Positions 8,720-18,848 of a stretch of DNA of 64,000 nt are shown here, one piece after another; within the stretch, counting starts at the first letter, position 1; each line of letters begins with the position of its first letter. Source of the DNA: Lentisphaerae bacterium GWF2_49_21 (GTDB taxonomy: Bacteria > Verrucomicrobiota > Lentisphaeria > Victivallales > GWF2-50-93); the NCBI GenBank assembly GCA_001804805.1, contig MHBH01000061.1, positions 154,972 through 218,971 on the forward strand, written 5' to 3'. Made by a program: the position numbers and the translations under genes. Under the pieces are notes generated by a model. That model was not told where the DNA came from and ran no database searches. It was given only the letters and a program-made list of their open reading frames with translations.

Positions 8720-9202
8720 ATGAAAAAAGACATCATCAGGATCTTGAGGGAGAACGCCAGACTTTCAGACAAGGCGATAGCGGCCCGTCTGGGCAAAAAA
8801 GAAAAACTTGTTTCAGATACCATAAAGAGTCTTGAGAAGGACGGCACGATAAAAGGCTATCAGGCGATAATAGACGAATCGGTACTGCCTGAACTGGCCG
8901 TAAAGGCCATCATACAGGTGAAGGTAAGGCCCGAACGCGAAGGCGGATTCGACAAGATCGCGAAACGCCTCTGCAAGTTCCCGGAAGTCTCATCCCTCTC
9001 CCTCATGTCCGGCGGATATGACCTCGGACTTGAAGTGGACGGGAAGACGCTCCAGGAAGTAGCAACGTTCGTCTCGAGCAAACTCGCGCCGATCGACGGA
9101 ATAATTTCAACTGAAACTCATTTCCTCCTGAAAAAATACAAGGTCTCAGGAAAGACCATGGAGAACGATGAGACGTTTGAAAGGCTCAAAGTCAGCCCGT
9201 GA
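8720..9202 (+). CDS. Lrp/AsnC family transcriptional regulator
   Basis: A 160-residue protein. Residues 1-60 form the winged helix (LRENARLSDKAIAARLGKKEKLV, then DGTIKGYQAIIDE), and residues 65-145 are the RAM ligand-binding domain (IIQVKVRPEREGGFDKIAK, MSGGYDLGLEVDGKTLQ, SKLAPIDGIISTETHFLLKKYK). Such proteins form octamers that bind amino acids. The 43-bp gap to the aminotransferase gene downstream, occupied by a hairpin, suggests one operon in which this protein controls the aminotransferase; pairing of Lrp-type regulators with class I aminotransferases is common. A purine-rich GGGG lies before the ATG. Confidence 0.93.
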   Translation: MKKDIIRILRENARLSDKAIAARLGKKEKLVSDTIKSLEKDGTIKGYQAIIDESVLPELAVKAIIQVKVRPEREGGFDKIAKRLCKFPEVSSLSLMSGGYDLGLEVDGKTLQEVATFVSSKLAPIDGIISTETHFLLKKYKVSGKTMENDETFERLKVSP

Positions 9203-9229
9203 TAAAATTTTTCAGGCGAAAAATTTTAT
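9202..9229. repeat. Perfect 12-bp hairpin overlapping the Lrp gene stop codon
   Basis: Arms ATAAAATTTTTC (9202-9213) and GAAAAATTTTAT (9218-9229) close on a 4-nt loop. The first base is the last base of the TGA stop. It lies between two genes of one operon, so an attenuator or mRNA-processing role is more likely than full termination. Confidence 0.8.
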
Positions 9230-9245
9230 AACTTAAGGAATATCG

Positions 9246-10415
9246 ATGAACATGAAGAACCGTATAGCACAACATATAGCTGTCCTGCCAAAGAGCGGGA
9301 TACGCGATTTCTTTGAACTTGTAAATACCATGGGGAATGATGTCATCTCCCTGGGAATTGGCGAACCTGACTTCGTCACACCCTGGCACATCCGCGAATC
9401 TGCGATATTCGCAATGGAGAAGGGACACACGAGCTACACTTCAAACCTCGGACTGCTTTCCATGAGGAAGGAAGTCTGCAAGTACGTAGAGAAGAACTAC
9501 AAGGTCAGGTACAATCCCGTCAACGAATGCATCATAACCGTTGGCGTCAGCGAGGCTCTCGACCTGATTTTTCGAGCGATAACTACGCCCGGGGACGAGA
9601 TAATATATCATGAGCCCTGTTATGTCTCCTACTCTCCGGAAATCAAGATGGCGCATGGCGTACCAGTGGCCGTGGTCACCAAGGAGAAGAACAAGTTCGC
9701 TCTCGATCCTAAGGATTTCGAGAAGGCTGTCACGCCTAAGACAAAGGCGATCCTTCTGAATTTCCCATGCAATCCGACGGGTGCGTCACTTACGCCCGAA
9801 GATGTCCGCGAAATTGCGAGGATCGCAATAAAGCACGATCTCATTGTCATCACGGACGAAATCTATTCCGAGCTGACCTATGACGCGAAACATGTCTCCA
9901 TCGCTTCAATGCCCGGCATGAAGCAGAGGACGATCTTCCTGCACGGCTTCTCGAAGGCTTATGCGATGACAGGATTCCGCATGGGATATGCGTGCGGTCC
10001 TGCGGACCTGATCGACGCGATGATGAAGATCCACCAGTATTCTATGCTCTGCGCTTCTATTCTTGCGCAGGAGGCAGCGATCGAGGCGCTCAGGAACGGC
10101 AGGCCCGAGATGGAGAGGATGAAGACAGAATACTGCAGGCGCAGGAACATGATCGTCAAAAGGCTCAACCAGATCGGGCTGAAATGCGTCATGCCCAAGG
10201 GTGCCTTCTACGTATTTCCGAACATAAGTTCCAGCGGACTCAGCTCCAAGGAATTCGCGACGCGACTGCTCCAGGAGGAGAAGGTGGCGGTAGTTCCGGG
10301 AACAGCTTTCGGCGAATGCGGCGAAGGTTACGTCCGCTGCGCCTATGCGACCTCCTTCGAGGACATAGAGGAAGCAATGCGGAGGATCGAGAAGTTCATG
10401 AAGAAAATAAAATGA
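9246..10415 (+). CDS. Class I/II pyridoxal-phosphate aminotransferase
   Basis: A 389-residue fold-type I aminotransferase. Landmarks: SLGIGEPDFVTP near residue 35, the YTSNLGLLSMRKEV segment, NFPCNPTGASL near residue 175 (contacts the cofactor), ITDEIYSEL (Asp to the pyridine nitrogen), and FLHGFSKAYAMTGFRMGY with the Schiff-base lysine near residue 235, then an Arg near the C-terminus (GYVRCAYA) for the substrate carboxylate. It most resembles the aspartate/branched or aromatic aminotransferase group that travels with Lrp/AsnC regulators; the amino-acid partner cannot be fixed from sequence. Many codons are ecoRI-like GAATTC and GCGATC, but composition is like the neighbours. Confidence 0.94.
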   Translation: MNMKNRIAQHIAVLPKSGIRDFFELVNTMGNDVISLGIGEPDFVTPWHIRESAIFAMEKGHTSYTSNLGLLSMRKEVCKYVEKNYKVRYNPVNECIITVGVSEALDLIFRAITTPGDEIIYHEPCYVSYSPEIKMAHGVPVAVVTKEKNKFALDPKDFEKAVTPKTKAILLNFPCNPTGASLTPEDVREIARIAIKHDLIVITDEIYSELTYDAKHVSIASMPGMKQRTIFLHGFSKAYAMTGFRMGYACGPADLIDAMMKIHQYSMLCASILAQEAAIEALRNGRPEMERMKTEYCRRRNMIVKRLNQIGLKCVMPKGAFYVFPNISSSGLSSKEFATRLLQEEKVAVVPGTAFGECGEGYVRCAYATSFEDIEEAMRRIEKFMKKIK

Positions 10416-10809
10416 GCAGACGCTCGCTTTATTCTATCATTCAACAAACAGCCCTTGCGGGCTTAACTCCTTTGAAACTTGCCTCTGAAGTAGGTCGGGC
10501 TTTCCCTTGTCCCGCCGTAGCATCTTAGCGAAGGCGGAAGCCCGACAAGATGGCGGCCAGGAATGACCGCCCTACTTAACCGGTAAAGGTTTCTTATTGA
10601 TAAAACTGCGACCTCCGCAGTAGGCCGCTACGAACAAATTCCATCTTGTATTTAATAAGTTTGTAGTTAATGCCGCAAGGCATGTTCTTGCTTTTTTCTT
10701 CTCTATTCCTAATTACAGCCGAGACCACAGTCATTCGACGTGGCAAACGGCTGTACCACATTCCTAAGCCCCAACTGTTGTCATTTGCTGATGGAATTGA
10801 TCCTAAGGG
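10416..10809. repeat. Gene-free 394-bp spacer with mosaic of repeats
   Basis: No gene is visible. A small AGCCC/GGGCT hairpin lies at 10450-10463 without a clear T-run. At 10490-10577 is a nested inverted repeat (gtaggtcgggc, then the ccgccgtagcatcttagcg block, then gcccgacaagatggcgg and ccgccctac). An ATGCC/GGCAT hairpin near 10669-10682 lies upstream of a T-rich stretch. The remaining part up to the end of the HEAT-repeat gene shows nothing I can name. Confidence 0.7.
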
Positions 10810-13800
10810 TTATTTACTTCCGAACCTGCGCAGTCGAACTATTGTACCTCGTGTTCTGGACTCCCGGAGTTTTCTGAAATGCAGCTTTTCGAGCAACGGA
10901 AGAAATTTCACGCCCTCCTCGAGCTGGTCATCGAAACACCAGAACAGAGCGCTAAGGCAGCTTTCGGTTTCATCTGGAGGACGACCCGTGTTCCTCTCCA
11001 GTATTTTCCTGAAGGTTTCAATGGTCTTTTCGCTGTAGGGTGTTTTAACCATTCCATAGATGACCTGATCGTGCGCATAGCTGCATTTGCCTTCATCTGC
11101 GAAGAGCACCCGGTTCAGTTCCGGCTCTATGACATCTTCAAATTCCTTCACACGTCCCAGCATTCGCACGAACCGCCATTTTTCTTCTCCGTTGTCTTCC
11201 ACCTTGGAAATAAGGCTTTTCACGTATTGGAGCCTTTTCTCCTTTTCCGGAGATATGCGGCTCAATGCGAAGATGCAGTATTCGCTGTATGAAGGATCCT
11301 CCATCCTCCGCTCGATAAGCGGAACCATGCCGGAGGCCGGGAGTCCAACCTTGGCAATGGCCCAGAGCAAGGATTTAAGGCAGTCATCGCCCTTCTCCTT
11401 TTCCAAAAACCGTGGAAGCAGATCGATATGCCTGGCGAGTTCATCTTCACAGCCGCACAACTCCTCGAAGGCCATCTTCCGCATCTTCATATCATTGCTT
11501 CCAGCAAGCTCCAGGAGCACGGGCACAAGCATTTTCTGCGCTTCACTTTTCTTCCACAGTATATTCCCGAGCGGATTGTAGGCACCTGCAAAGAGATTGA
11601 GATTCCTGATGATCACCGGCAGGGCATTTTTCAGGTTTTCCGGTCTCGTATTCACAAAATCGTTGAATGTGGCAGGATACGCAGATTTCTTATACAGGTA
11701 TTCCCATCTTTCAGCTGGTATCTCCGGGATTCTTCCAAAATCCCTCAACGCCCTTAGCGCTTCATCAGAATATTTTACATCCGGATCCTTCAAGACCAGC
11801 TCGCAGAGATACTCGTTCGCCTCCTTGTCCTCCAAATCCGCCTCCAGGACATATCTCGCAACAATACAGGCATCTTTATGCCGGGATCCATCCTTGAGCT
11901 TCATTAAAACCTTCTTCAGAAGAGGGAGATAATTCCGATCGGCAATCGGGAGACCGTTCAAGATTTCCTCCAGATCATGCCCCCCCTCCTGTTCGAGCAA
12001 TATCTCAGCCGCAAGATCATTGATCCCCTCAACGTTGCATTCCGAAAGAAACATCATATGGAGAAGTTTTTTCCGTACACTCTTGCCCTGGGAAGTCTTT
12101 CCAAGCTCGAAAAGAGTTTTGTGCAAAATCGCATCCTGGGATCCGCCCAGGCCCAGAATCCAGGCGGCGACAAACCGGATTTTCTCGCTGTTATCCTTGA
12201 GATATGGCAGTAGCAGGGAGCGATGTTGAGGATTGCCATATAGGAAATTCCCGAGCTTGATGATGTTGCCGTTTCCGTGCTGGCATATTCTTTCCATGTC
12301 TGCAGCAGATGACTTTTTCAGTCCGCCCATGTAGGCGTTCAGGATAGCCGGATAGAAATCAGGAGCTTCCCTAAGAACATCCTTGAAAAACAAGTCTTCA
12401 GAATAGTCGTGTTCAATGGGATTCTTCAAAGCCTCCAGCATCTTTTCAAGGAATTCACCCTTCAACCCGCTTTTCATGAACTTTTCAGGGAGGTGGTTGC
12501 CATATCCCAGACAGGCCATGTCCAGATGGGGAAAAATTATCTCCGGCTTGATATTCAAGTTGTCGGCAGCCTGCAGAAGCTTGCGGGTCTTCCACTGCCG
12601 ATCTTTGATTTCCACTTCGGCAGCAAGATCCTCCGCAATCTTCTTCCACCAGGCATCGAAATCGACGTCGTCACACTTTATTTTCTCTTTAAGAGTCTTT
12701 GAAAGTGAAACTATCTTGTCCATGTCGCGGTGACTGCATTTCTTCAGGAGCTCGACAAGATATTTTTTGACCACATCGCTCTTCCCTGGATTCTTTTCTA
12801 GGATCGACTTTATAATCTGTCCAGTATAATATTCGTTGTCCTGTGGCATCGCCTTGAGGAATTTATCCATGTAAAGAGCCAAATCCTTTCCGGTGACATC
12901 AACTGCAAACTTCAATGCCGCCGGATCCTTCGATTTCAGGAATTCGTCCAAATACGGGAGGAAGATTTCCTTGCGTGAGACCTTCTCGAGTACTCTGAAA
13001 AAATGAAAGTAGTTTCCGCCCTGGCTGCCCTTTTCCTGTGATTTCCTGACCGTCCCCATGATCGTGTCAATGTATGGCTCGGGATCTTCCCTGATCAGCC
13101 TGAGCCCCATGCCCTGGACATCAGGCCGGGGTGAACCTAGGAAGACCTTCGCATCATCCTTGTAGATTTCCTCGAAATTCGGGATGTTCCAGAGGCTGTT
13201 GGCGAATGGACTGTTGATGCTGCTGTTCTTCTTCACCCTCTCAAGGACAATATTTCTAGCCTCCTTTGTCCTGAGAAGCCTCGTCTCCAGTTCATCAACA
13301 CTGAAATTACCTTCCTCAATCCGTTTTAAAATTTCCGGAACCGAAGAAGGATCGGCTACAAAAAGCGCATTCGCAATAAGCTCAAAGGATTCCTTGTCCT
13401 TGATCTCCGGAAGCGCCTTCCTGAGCAAAGGAAGGTATTTCGCCTCTGTCCCTAGCTGCTTAAGCGCGCTCCGAAGAAGAACATCCTTTCCGGAAGGCAG
13501 AAGAGAAAAGGACCCGAAGAACTCTTCATAGAAGGGAAGTGCCTTTTCAACCGGGATTCCATCGCGGAAGACGATTTTATATGCATTGAACAGGGAGGGG
13601 TGTCCATCGGAAACCTTATCCTTAAAAGAGGACAGTATTTCACGGCAGCGCTCTCTGACTTCGGGATCCTTGCTTTCTTCAAAGCGCTTTCTGATCTTGT
13701 CCGCACAGATCCTGCCACGCTGCTTGAGCAAATCCGTGGCCTTTTTGCGGACTATGAAATCATCATGCCCAAGGTCGGCGATGGCTTGTTCCATGTCAGG

Positions 13801-14022
13801 ATAGAAATAAGCAAGCAATTCTGGCAGTACGTCCACCCCCTTGGATGAAATGAACTCAACTGCGCTCTTCTGCCTGTCTGGCTCAACCGCCCCCAGATCC
13901 TCAATCGCCCTCTGAATGGACATATCCTGTCCTTGCAGGCCCGACGACAACGTAATCAGCAGAAAAAATCCGATCCAGAATACCTTGAGCTTTTTCTTCC
14001 TGCTTTTCACTTGACCCTCCAT
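10810..14022 (-). CDS. Large secreted HEAT-repeat protein
   Basis: A 1070-residue protein with a basic N-terminus (KSRKKKLKV) and a hydrophobic segment FWIGFFLLITLSSGLQG that should act as a signal peptide or anchor. The rest is a long array of paired helices with HEAT features, clear examples being DDFIVRKKATDLLKQRG near residue 92 and NSEKIRFVAAWILGLGGSQD near residue 625. No catalytic motif was found. Such proteins are expanded in Planctomycetes and Lentisphaerae, and are thought to be extracytoplasmic scaffolds. It lies directly upstream of nothing it clearly pairs with, though the next minus-strand gene is another large extracytoplasmic protein of similar style, and the two may be co-transcribed (gap about 95 bp). 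Confidence 0.8.
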   Translation of the reverse strand: MEGQVKSRKKKLKVFWIGFFLLITLSSGLQGQDMSIQRAIEDLGAVEPDRQKSAVEFISSKGVDVLPELLAYFYPDMEQAIADLGHDDFIVRKKATDLLKQRGRICADKIRKRFEESKDPEVRERCREILSSFKDKVSDGHPSLFNAYKIVFRDGIPVEKALPFYEEFFGSFSLLPSGKDVLLRSALKQLGTEAKYLPLLRKALPEIKDKESFELIANALFVADPSSVPEILKRIEEGNFSVDELETRLLRTKEARNIVLERVKKNSSINSPFANSLWNIPNFEEIYKDDAKVFLGSPRPDVQGMGLRLIREDPEPYIDTIMGTVRKSQEKGSQGGNYFHFFRVLEKVSRKEIFLPYLDEFLKSKDPAALKFAVDVTGKDLALYMDKFLKAMPQDNEYYTGQIIKSILEKNPGKSDVVKKYLVELLKKCSHRDMDKIVSLSKTLKEKIKCDDVDFDAWWKKIAEDLAAEVEIKDRQWKTRKLLQAADNLNIKPEIIFPHLDMACLGYGNHLPEKFMKSGLKGEFLEKMLEALKNPIEHDYSEDLFFKDVLREAPDFYPAILNAYMGGLKKSSAADMERICQHGNGNIIKLGNFLYGNPQHRSLLLPYLKDNSEKIRFVAAWILGLGGSQDAILHKTLFELGKTSQGKSVRKKLLHMMFLSECNVEGINDLAAEILLEQEGGHDLEEILNGLPIADRNYLPLLKKVLMKLKDGSRHKDACIVARYVLEADLEDKEANEYLCELVLKDPDVKYSDEALRALRDFGRIPEIPAERWEYLYKKSAYPATFNDFVNTRPENLKNALPVIIRNLNLFAGAYNPLGNILWKKSEAQKMLVPVLLELAGSNDMKMRKMAFEELCGCEDELARHIDLLPRFLEKEKGDDCLKSLLWAIAKVGLPASGMVPLIERRMEDPSYSEYCIFALSRISPEKEKRLQYVKSLISKVEDNGEEKWRFVRMLGRVKEFEDVIEPELNRVLFADEGKCSYAHDQVIYGMVKTPYSEKTIETFRKILERNTGRPPDETESCLSALFWCFDDQLEEGVKFLPLLEKLHFRKLRESRTRGTIVRLRRFGSK

Positions 14023-14116
14023 TTATCCATTCCTCCGGCGTTTAGATTCCTGTCTTCCGTCGGATGATAGGAATTTAGATTCCCATGATGCCTGAAGATC
14101 ATGTTATCCCCGGACT

Positions 14117-16207
14117 TTATAATTTTTCACTGATTTGCATTAGCTCCTCGAAGACCTTTTTCTCTTCAGTGGTGAGGAGGCTGAAGAGCCTGTCTTTCTG
14201 AGCCTGTGAAAATTTCATTTTCTTGTTTTGAAGGAGTAACAGCAGGAAATAGCCTCGTCCGACATAATCCTTGTATTCGCCGGATTCATTGAAGCCTTCC
14301 GCGTGTTTTTTGGTAAGGACTTCGAATTCAGACAGCATTCCGTCAAGGTTTCTCCCGGTGCCTTCACGGGCCATATCGAGAAGCATGCTCCCAGCCTTTT
14401 TGTCATCAAGTTCTCCAATCACATCAATATAGATTTCCTCGGTTTCATCCGGATACAATATATATAAGTCTCTCAGCCTAATCTCCTTGCCTGCAACAAG
14501 CGATTCTTTCAGACACTTCATTGTTTCTTCCTTCTGATACTTCATCATATATGCAAGGATTTCTCCCGCATCAAAAGAAGAATTATTCTTGTCGGCAAGC
14601 TTTTTTTCCAGTAATTCGACAACATCGGGAAGTATTTTTGAAGTCGCATATCTTCTTATCAGCATTGAAGCCCTGCCATCCATATTCTTTCTTATATTCT
14701 GCAGCAGTATATCATCCAACTCAGGCAGCGTTTCATCTTTAAGCGAAAGCAGGATTTCCCTGTTGAAATCTGGACTTGGCTTCTTCATGTATTCTATTAT
14801 CATTTCCCTGAGTTCTTTTCCCTTCCCTTGCAACTGCAGCAGTCTTATCCGGGCAAATTCAAGGATTTCCCGCATTCCTCGTTCGTCAAAGGATTCCGAT
14901 TCATGTTTTTCATTATAGGCAAGCTTATCCTTGCAGTCCTGAATGAGATCCTTCAGGACAGGCTCAAATTCCTTGCAGCTTATGTTCTGCCAGGATTCTC
15001 CAAGAAGGTCAGATTTCTGATTGTTATTAAGAAGACTGAAAGAAACCGCTATTTTCCTCCTGAGACTCTCATCTTGTGCATATTTATTTTCCCTGGGGGT
15101 TCCGTTGAAGAACAAAATTTCATAATGAGTATCGTGCAGGAGCAAGAAACATACATCTGCCAATTTCTTTCCTGAATAGTTCTTGAGATTTTCAAACATG
15201 ATATCCAGGCATTGCATCTCTGCCTTATTCCTGGACTCACTAATCTTCTCAAAGGCAAAACTCCACCTGAGAGATTCTGCAGTACTTTGGCCATTCAATA
15301 CTTTTTTCATCTCATCGAGCATATCCTGGGGAAGTGAGACGAGGCCAAAAGTAAAAAGATATCCATCACTGACTTCTATGTCCGAAGTCGTCAGACCAGA
15401 AAGCATGACTTTTTTCGTATATTCCAGATCTCTTGAACCGACAAGCCCTCTGGCAGACTCAAAACCGCCAGCTTCCCTTGTGCCGACAAATTTAATAAAT
15501 ATGTGCATTGCCTTATGGCTGGAGAGATATCTAAGTTTTTTGAAGGAATAAGCCCGTATCTTGTCATTTGGTGCACATGTCATAAGCCCGAATATATGTG
15601 ACTTAAGATAAGTATTCAGACATCTTGGTTCAGAAACACAAATTTTTAAAGGAAGTGATACCATATGCATATTGGGAGACTGGCGGGTTGTTACCAAAGA
15701 TGTCTTGCAGTATATATGATAAGTTCCCAGTTTATCAAATCTGACATAGTCGTTCAGGGAATAATCCTTATCTGCCATTGTTAGGTCTTCAGAGCCGCCT
15801 TGTCCTAATCCTCCGCCCATGGAAAAATACTGCCATCTTTCCAAGGGATCTGCCCAGCCTTTTTCAGGTCCGTCAATTATATACTCGCTTGTATTGAATC
15901 TTCCCGACCTGTCATATGTGCTGTTGTCAATGAAATATTTCCCCATAGCCCTGCTTTTGAAATGAAGCTTGATTCTTATCTCCTCCCCAATGAAATACCT
16001 GCTTTTGTCCGTGGTGATCCAGAATTCGACATCGGGGACGTTCTTCTTGACTGCTTCGGCATTCTCAGCAAGGAACCTTTGAGATGGTTCCCTGTTTTCA
16101 GGATATGAAACAAAAAGGTTTGTAAAGGGAAAGGCAAATACGAGGATTATGACGATAGCGCCAAGGAGATGATACTTATACTTTTTTATCCTGTCCTTGA
16201 TCTTCAT
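14117..16207 (-). CDS. Membrane-anchored protein with N-terminal Ig-like domain, unknown function
   Basis: About 696 residues. A positively charged start (MKIKDRIKKYKYH) leads into one membrane helix (LLGAIVIILVFAFPFTNLFV), so the bulk is outside the cytoplasmic membrane. Residues about 50-180 (WITTDKSRYFIGEEIRIKL and onwards) look like a macroglobulin/Ig-type beta domain. The rest is helical and may hold degenerate HEAT repeats (DETLPELDDILLQNI, LADKNNSSFDAGEILAYMM). ATG at 16207 is chosen over the TTG at 16222 because GGGGGC lies just upstream. No enzyme motif is visible. It probably works with the HEAT-repeat protein encoded downstream. Confidence 0.7.
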   Translation of the reverse strand: MKIKDRIKKYKYHLLGAIVIILVFAFPFTNLFVSYPENREPSQRFLAENAEAVKKNVPDVEFWITTDKSRYFIGEEIRIKLHFKSRAMGKYFIDNSTYDRSGRFNTSEYIIDGPEKGWADPLERWQYFSMGGGLGQGGSEDLTMADKDYSLNDYVRFDKLGTYHIYCKTSLVTTRQSPNMHMVSLPLKICVSEPRCLNTYLKSHIFGLMTCAPNDKIRAYSFKKLRYLSSHKAMHIFIKFVGTREAGGFESARGLVGSRDLEYTKKVMLSGLTTSDIEVSDGYLFTFGLVSLPQDMLDEMKKVLNGQSTAESLRWSFAFEKISESRNKAEMQCLDIMFENLKNYSGKKLADVCFLLLHDTHYEILFFNGTPRENKYAQDESLRRKIAVSFSLLNNNQKSDLLGESWQNISCKEFEPVLKDLIQDCKDKLAYNEKHESESFDERGMREILEFARIRLLQLQGKGKELREMIIEYMKKPSPDFNREILLSLKDETLPELDDILLQNIRKNMDGRASMLIRRYATSKILPDVVELLEKKLADKNNSSFDAGEILAYMMKYQKEETMKCLKESLVAGKEIRLRDLYILYPDETEEIYIDVIGELDDKKAGSMLLDMAREGTGRNLDGMLSEFEVLTKKHAEGFNESGEYKDYVGRGYFLLLLLQNKKMKFSQAQKDRLFSLLTTEEKKVFEELMQISEKL

Positions 16208-16270
16208 GAGCCCCCATCTCAATTCGATTGCAGAATAGCAGCTTCAATCTAAACAAAGTTTAAACATCAT

Positions 16271-16301
16271 GACACGCTAAAGCTGTGAACTCCAACAAAA
16301 A
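16271..16301. repeat. 31-bp dispersed repeat, copy 1
   Basis: The sequence gacacgctaaagctgtgaa followed by ctccaacaaaaa is identical to positions 38467-38497. Both copies lie in gene-free spacers next to minus-strand genes. Confidence 0.85.
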
Positions 16302-16323
16302 TACTTAAACAATCAATCCTGTC

Positions 16324-18741
16324 TTATTTTGTAAGTTTCTGGACGAGGCGGACGGCCTCTACTGAATCGGGGGCATAGCCATCGGCGCCGATCTCGTCGG
16401 CATAGTCCTGGGTGACTACCGCGCCGCCGATGATGTATTTCGACTTCTTGAAACCGGCCTTCCGGCATTTGTCGATGATCGTCTTCATCTGGGTCATCGT
16501 GGTCGTCATCAGGGCGGAAAGGCCGACTATTCCGGCATTGGACTTCTTCAATGCCTGGATGACGGCGTCCGCATCGACATCCTTGCCGAGATCGATCACT
16601 TCAAACCCATAGTTCTTCAGCATCAGGACGACTATGTTCTTGCCGATGTCGTGGATATCGCCCTTGACGGTGGCGAGAATGATCTTATGTTTCTTTTCTG
16701 CCTTGCCCTCCTTTTCATTTTTCTTGAGATGCGGTTCGAGATAATCGAACGCGGCCTTCATTGCTTCGGCGCTCATTATGAGCTGAGGAAGGAAATATTC
16801 CCTCTTGTCGAAAAGTTCGCCGACCTTGTTGATGGCAGAGATAAGATGATCGTCTATTATTTTCTGTGAAGATATGCCTTCCCCAAGAGCCTTCTCAACA
16901 TATCCGCAGACATGATCCTTGTCCCCGTGAAGGACTGAATTGTAGATGTGCTCGACAGTCGAAATAATCTGCGCTCCCTGCTTCTCAGGAGACATTGCGG
17001 ATTCCGATGAAACCTGGAATTTTCCGATATAGAGACGGCATCCCTTGTCACGGACAGTAAGTACATCGGACGCAAATTTAACCGACATAAGTTCCGCGCT
17101 GTCAGGATTGGCGATCGCAAAAGTCAGCCCTCTTGAAACGGCCATTGCGAGGAACGCGGAGTTGACCCATTTCCTTTCGGGAAGACCAAAAGATACATTT
17201 GAAAGCCCGAGTACGGTATTGAAGCCGTTATGGGCGCCCCATTCGACCATCTTAAGCGTTTCCCTCGCGGCCTGCTGGTTCGCGGAAACCGTCATGACAA
17301 GTCCGTCAAGGACCACATCCTTTTCAGTGAATCCGTATTTGCCGGCTTCGAGCATAATCTTCTTCACGTATTCCGTGCGTCCTTCGGCAGTCTCAGGAAT
17401 GTTGTTGTCTCCGAGCGGCAGCAATATAAACATCGCCCCGTATTTTGCCGCGATCGGAAGGAGTTTCTGAAGTTTTTCCTTTTCGCCTGAAATTGAATTT
17501 ATCAGTGCGCGGCCCGGATAAATCCTCAGTGCGGCCTCAATTGCCTCTGGCTTCGACGAATCTACGCACAGCGGAAGATCAGACACATGTGAAAGGAGTC
17601 TTACGACAGAAAAGAGCGTGGATTTTTCATCTATCCCCGGCATGCCGGCATTCACATCGAGGATGTCAGCGCCTTTCTGTTTCTGTTCGACGGCGAAACG
17701 GCGGACTTCCTTGAATATTCCGGCCTTCAATTCCTCCTGGAGCGTTTTCTTGCCAGTGGGATTGATGCGCTCACCGATTATCTTGAGAGGCTGCCCTTCG
17801 GAAATGAAAATTGTCCTTCTCTGGCTGCTGAGAGCGCTGATGGATGAAAGAAGCGGTTTTACCGGCTTCAAGCCTTTCAGGGAGTCCTTGAGTTTCCCAA
17901 TATATTCAGGATTTGTCCCACAGCATCCGCCGATGATGTTCACACCTGCCTTTACCAGCTGAGGTCCGAACGATGCGAATTCATCAGGGCCCATGTCGAA
18001 CACTGTTTTGCCGTTCACAAGTTTTGGAAGTCCTGCATTGGGCTTTGCAAGAAGCGGGACGGTTGCAAAAGGCTTCATCGCCATCACGAGGGACAGCATA
18101 GCCTGCGGCCCGACGGAACAGTTGCATCCGACGGCGGAAGCACCGAGGCTCTGGAGCGTGACAAGTGCAGTCTCTGGCGGTGTTCCAGTGAGTGTCTGTC
18201 CCTGTTCAGTATAAGTCATTGAGACGATCACCGGAAGATCGCAGAGTTCCTTTACAGCAATCAGGGCTGCCCTCGCCTCCTGGATATCCATCATCGTCTC
18301 TATTACAAAAAGATCTACTCCTCCTTTGAGAAGTCCCTGTGCCTGTTCGCGGAATATCTTGACGGCCTCATCAAAGACAAGATCGCCGAACGGTTCGACA
18401 AAGCTTCCGGTAGGACCGATGTCACCTATCACAAGCTTTTTCTTCCCAGCAGCCTTGCGCGAGATCTGCGCGAGCCTGGTGTTGATCTCAATGGCTTTTG
18501 CGGAGGCTCCGAATTCCTTGAGCTTCAGCCTGTTCGCGCCGAAACTGCAGGTGTAGACGGCATCAGAGCCGGCTTCGAGATATTTTTTCTGGATGGCGAT
18601 GAACTTGTCAGGATTCTCCAGTACCCAGAGTTCCGGGCAGGCTCCATGGGGCAGTCCGGCCTTCTGGAGTTCGGTGCCGGTGGCACCGTCCAGTACCAGG
18701 ACTTTCTTCTGGATCAAACTGTGGAATTCTTTATTTTTCAT
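16324..18741 (-). CDS. metH: Cobalamin-dependent methionine synthase, short form
   Basis: An 805-residue protein transferring methyl from methyltetrahydrofolate to homocysteine through cobalamin. In order: homocysteine S-methyltransferase domain (LDGATGTELQKAGL, zinc cysteines in VGCNCSVGPQ near 202 and IIGGCCGTNPEYI near 270), pterin-binding barrel (ERINPTGKK near 330, DVNAGMPGIDE), B12-cap helices (about 610-680), and the Rossmann B12 domain with GDIHDIGKNIV near 694, whose His ligates cobalt. It ends after the B12 domain: the SAM-binding reactivation domain of about 340 residues in E. coli MetH is absent, so reactivation must come from a separate protein or be unnecessary under anaerobic life. 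Divergent from the next gene by 107 bp. Confidence 0.93.
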   Translation of the reverse strand: MKNKEFHSLIQKKVLVLDGATGTELQKAGLPHGACPELWVLENPDKFIAIQKKYLEAGSDAVYTCSFGANRLKLKEFGASAKAIEINTRLAQISRKAAGKKKLVIGDIGPTGSFVEPFGDLVFDEAVKIFREQAQGLLKGGVDLFVIETMMDIQEARAALIAVKELCDLPVIVSMTYTEQGQTLTGTPPETALVTLQSLGASAVGCNCSVGPQAMLSLVMAMKPFATVPLLAKPNAGLPKLVNGKTVFDMGPDEFASFGPQLVKAGVNIIGGCCGTNPEYIGKLKDSLKGLKPVKPLLSSISALSSQRRTIFISEGQPLKIIGERINPTGKKTLQEELKAGIFKEVRRFAVEQKQKGADILDVNAGMPGIDEKSTLFSVVRLLSHVSDLPLCVDSSKPEAIEAALRIYPGRALINSISGEKEKLQKLLPIAAKYGAMFILLPLGDNNIPETAEGRTEYVKKIMLEAGKYGFTEKDVVLDGLVMTVSANQQAARETLKMVEWGAHNGFNTVLGLSNVSFGLPERKWVNSAFLAMAVSRGLTFAIANPDSAELMSVKFASDVLTVRDKGCRLYIGKFQVSSESAMSPEKQGAQIISTVEHIYNSVLHGDKDHVCGYVEKALGEGISSQKIIDDHLISAINKVGELFDKREYFLPQLIMSAEAMKAAFDYLEPHLKKNEKEGKAEKKHKIILATVKGDIHDIGKNIVVLMLKNYGFEVIDLGKDVDADAVIQALKKSNAGIVGLSALMTTTMTQMKTIIDKCRKAGFKKSKYIIGGAVVTQDYADEIGADGYAPDSVEAVRLVQKLTK

Positions 18742-18848
18742 TTAAAAACTATAATCTGTATTTATCAACTGGCAAATAAGCATTCATACAATAAATTTAT
18801 AAGCTCAGTTTTGCATGATGACACTGTTCAATTTAAAAGGCGTTTTTC

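Noticed and set aside
17101..17125. Cyanobacterial-type HIP1 word GCGATCGC
   Set aside because: I noticed only this copy, inside metH, so it is not enriched here.
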